Origin: Rhodobiaceae bacterium
GTDB lineage: Bacteria > Pseudomonadota > Alphaproteobacteria > Rhizobiales > Tepidamorphaceae
Assembly: GCA_020637895.1 (NCBI GenBank)
Contig: JACKJP010000003.1
Coordinates: 62,001-126,000, forward strand
Reading direction: 5' to 3'
DNA: 64,000 nt
This document shows positions 63,810 through 64,000 of the stretch, one piece after another. The translations under genes and the position numbers were made by a program. How positions within the stretch are numbered: the first letter of the stretch is position 1; each line of letters begins with the position of its first letter. The notes beneath the pieces were generated by a model. It was not told the DNA's origin and did not search any database. It saw only the letters and a list, made by a program, of their open reading frames with translations.

Positions 63810-64000
63810 ATGTCACGGGAACTGACGGGGGCGGGAATCGTCCTGCAGGCGCTGAAAGATCAGGGTGTCGAGCACATTTTCGGCTATCCGGGCGGAGCGG
63901 TGCTGCCGATTTACGATGAGCTCTTCCAGCAGGACGATGTCCAGCACATCCTGGTGCGGCAGGAAGGCGGCGCGGCGCATGCGGCCGAAGGCTATGCGCG
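63810..64000 (+). CDS. ilvB: Acetolactate synthase large subunit, 5' part
   Basis: Only the first 63 codons are in the window. The N-terminus reads MSRELTGAGIVLQALKDQGV, then EHIFGYPGGAVLPIYDELF and RQEGGAAHAAEGYAR. The Glu of this last motif is the catalytic residue that activates thiamine diphosphate; the usual RHEQGA is here RQEGGA. The enzyme makes acetolactate or acetohydroxybutyrate for Val, Leu and Ile. It is controlled by the leader peptide and attenuator upstream. Confidence 0.93.
   Translation, partial: MSRELTGAGIVLQALKDQGVEHIFGYPGGAVLPIYDELFQQDDVQHILVRQEGGAAHAAEGYA

Overview
The window is a GC-rich chromosomal segment from an alphaproteobacterium, most likely of the order Hyphomicrobiales (Rhizobiales). 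Four things point there: the gene order of the division/cell-wall (dcw) cluster; a circularly permuted two-piece tmRNA with the tag ANDNYAPVAQAA; the block fumC-DUF4169-ribbon-helix-helix-SspB; and the block thyA-folA-hflK-hflC-DUF2065-degP-serB-miaA-ilvB. I see no prophage, insertion sequence, CRISPR array, plasmid function or tRNA gene. It is dense core chromosome with short accessory stretches.

Layout. 1-3804 (minus): a partial methyltransferase, a TerC-type membrane protein, an extensin-like secreted protein and an OafA-type acyltransferase with an SGNH-like tail. 3913-8281: a fused 5-oxoprolinase divergent from a MarR-type regulator. 8289-10259: a DUF2147 protein, a TerB/J-domain co-chaperone and an AmpD-like amidase. 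10294-10696: the RNase P RNA. 10834-29669: the complete dcw cluster mraZ-rsmH-ftsL-ftsI-murE-murF-mraY-murD-ftsW-murG-murC-murB-ddl-ftsQ-ftsA-ftsZ, mostly with overlapping start and stop codons, followed by lpxC, bamD, recN and ligA. 36179-48153: azlCD, aminopeptidase P, a small unknown protein, prmA, uvrD/pcrA, two convergent ClC proteins, a thioesterase and a D-lactate dehydrogenase. 48186-51950: a large AsmA-family protein. 51981-54900 (minus): ssrA, sspB, fumC, DUF4169 and an RHH protein. 55075-63564: nucleotide/folate metabolism, class III ADH, the HflKC membrane complex, DUF2065 and DegP, then serB (minus) and miaA. 63644-64000: a branched-chain leader peptide, an attenuator and the start of ilvB.

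How the genes work together. The dcw block makes lipid II (MurC-F, MraY, MurG, Ddl, MurB) and the divisome (FtsL, I, W, Q, A, Z). Its promoter carries three CCCAT repeats at exactly 10-bp spacing, the expected geometry of a MraZ operator. LpxC and BamD link it to outer-membrane assembly. ssrA and sspB put the trans-translation tag and its ClpXP adaptor side by side. HflKC and DegP form a membrane/periplasm quality-control module.

The best leads are regulatory rather than new protein families: the MraZ operator, the ilvB attenuator, a 13-bp stem that loops out the Shine-Dalgarno and TTG start of the thioesterase, a 27-codon ORF coupled to ftsZ, interlocked divergent starts of serB and miaA, and inverted repeats in the ftsZ-lpxC gap and upstream of the small gene at 39219. 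I found no clearly undescribed multi-gene system.
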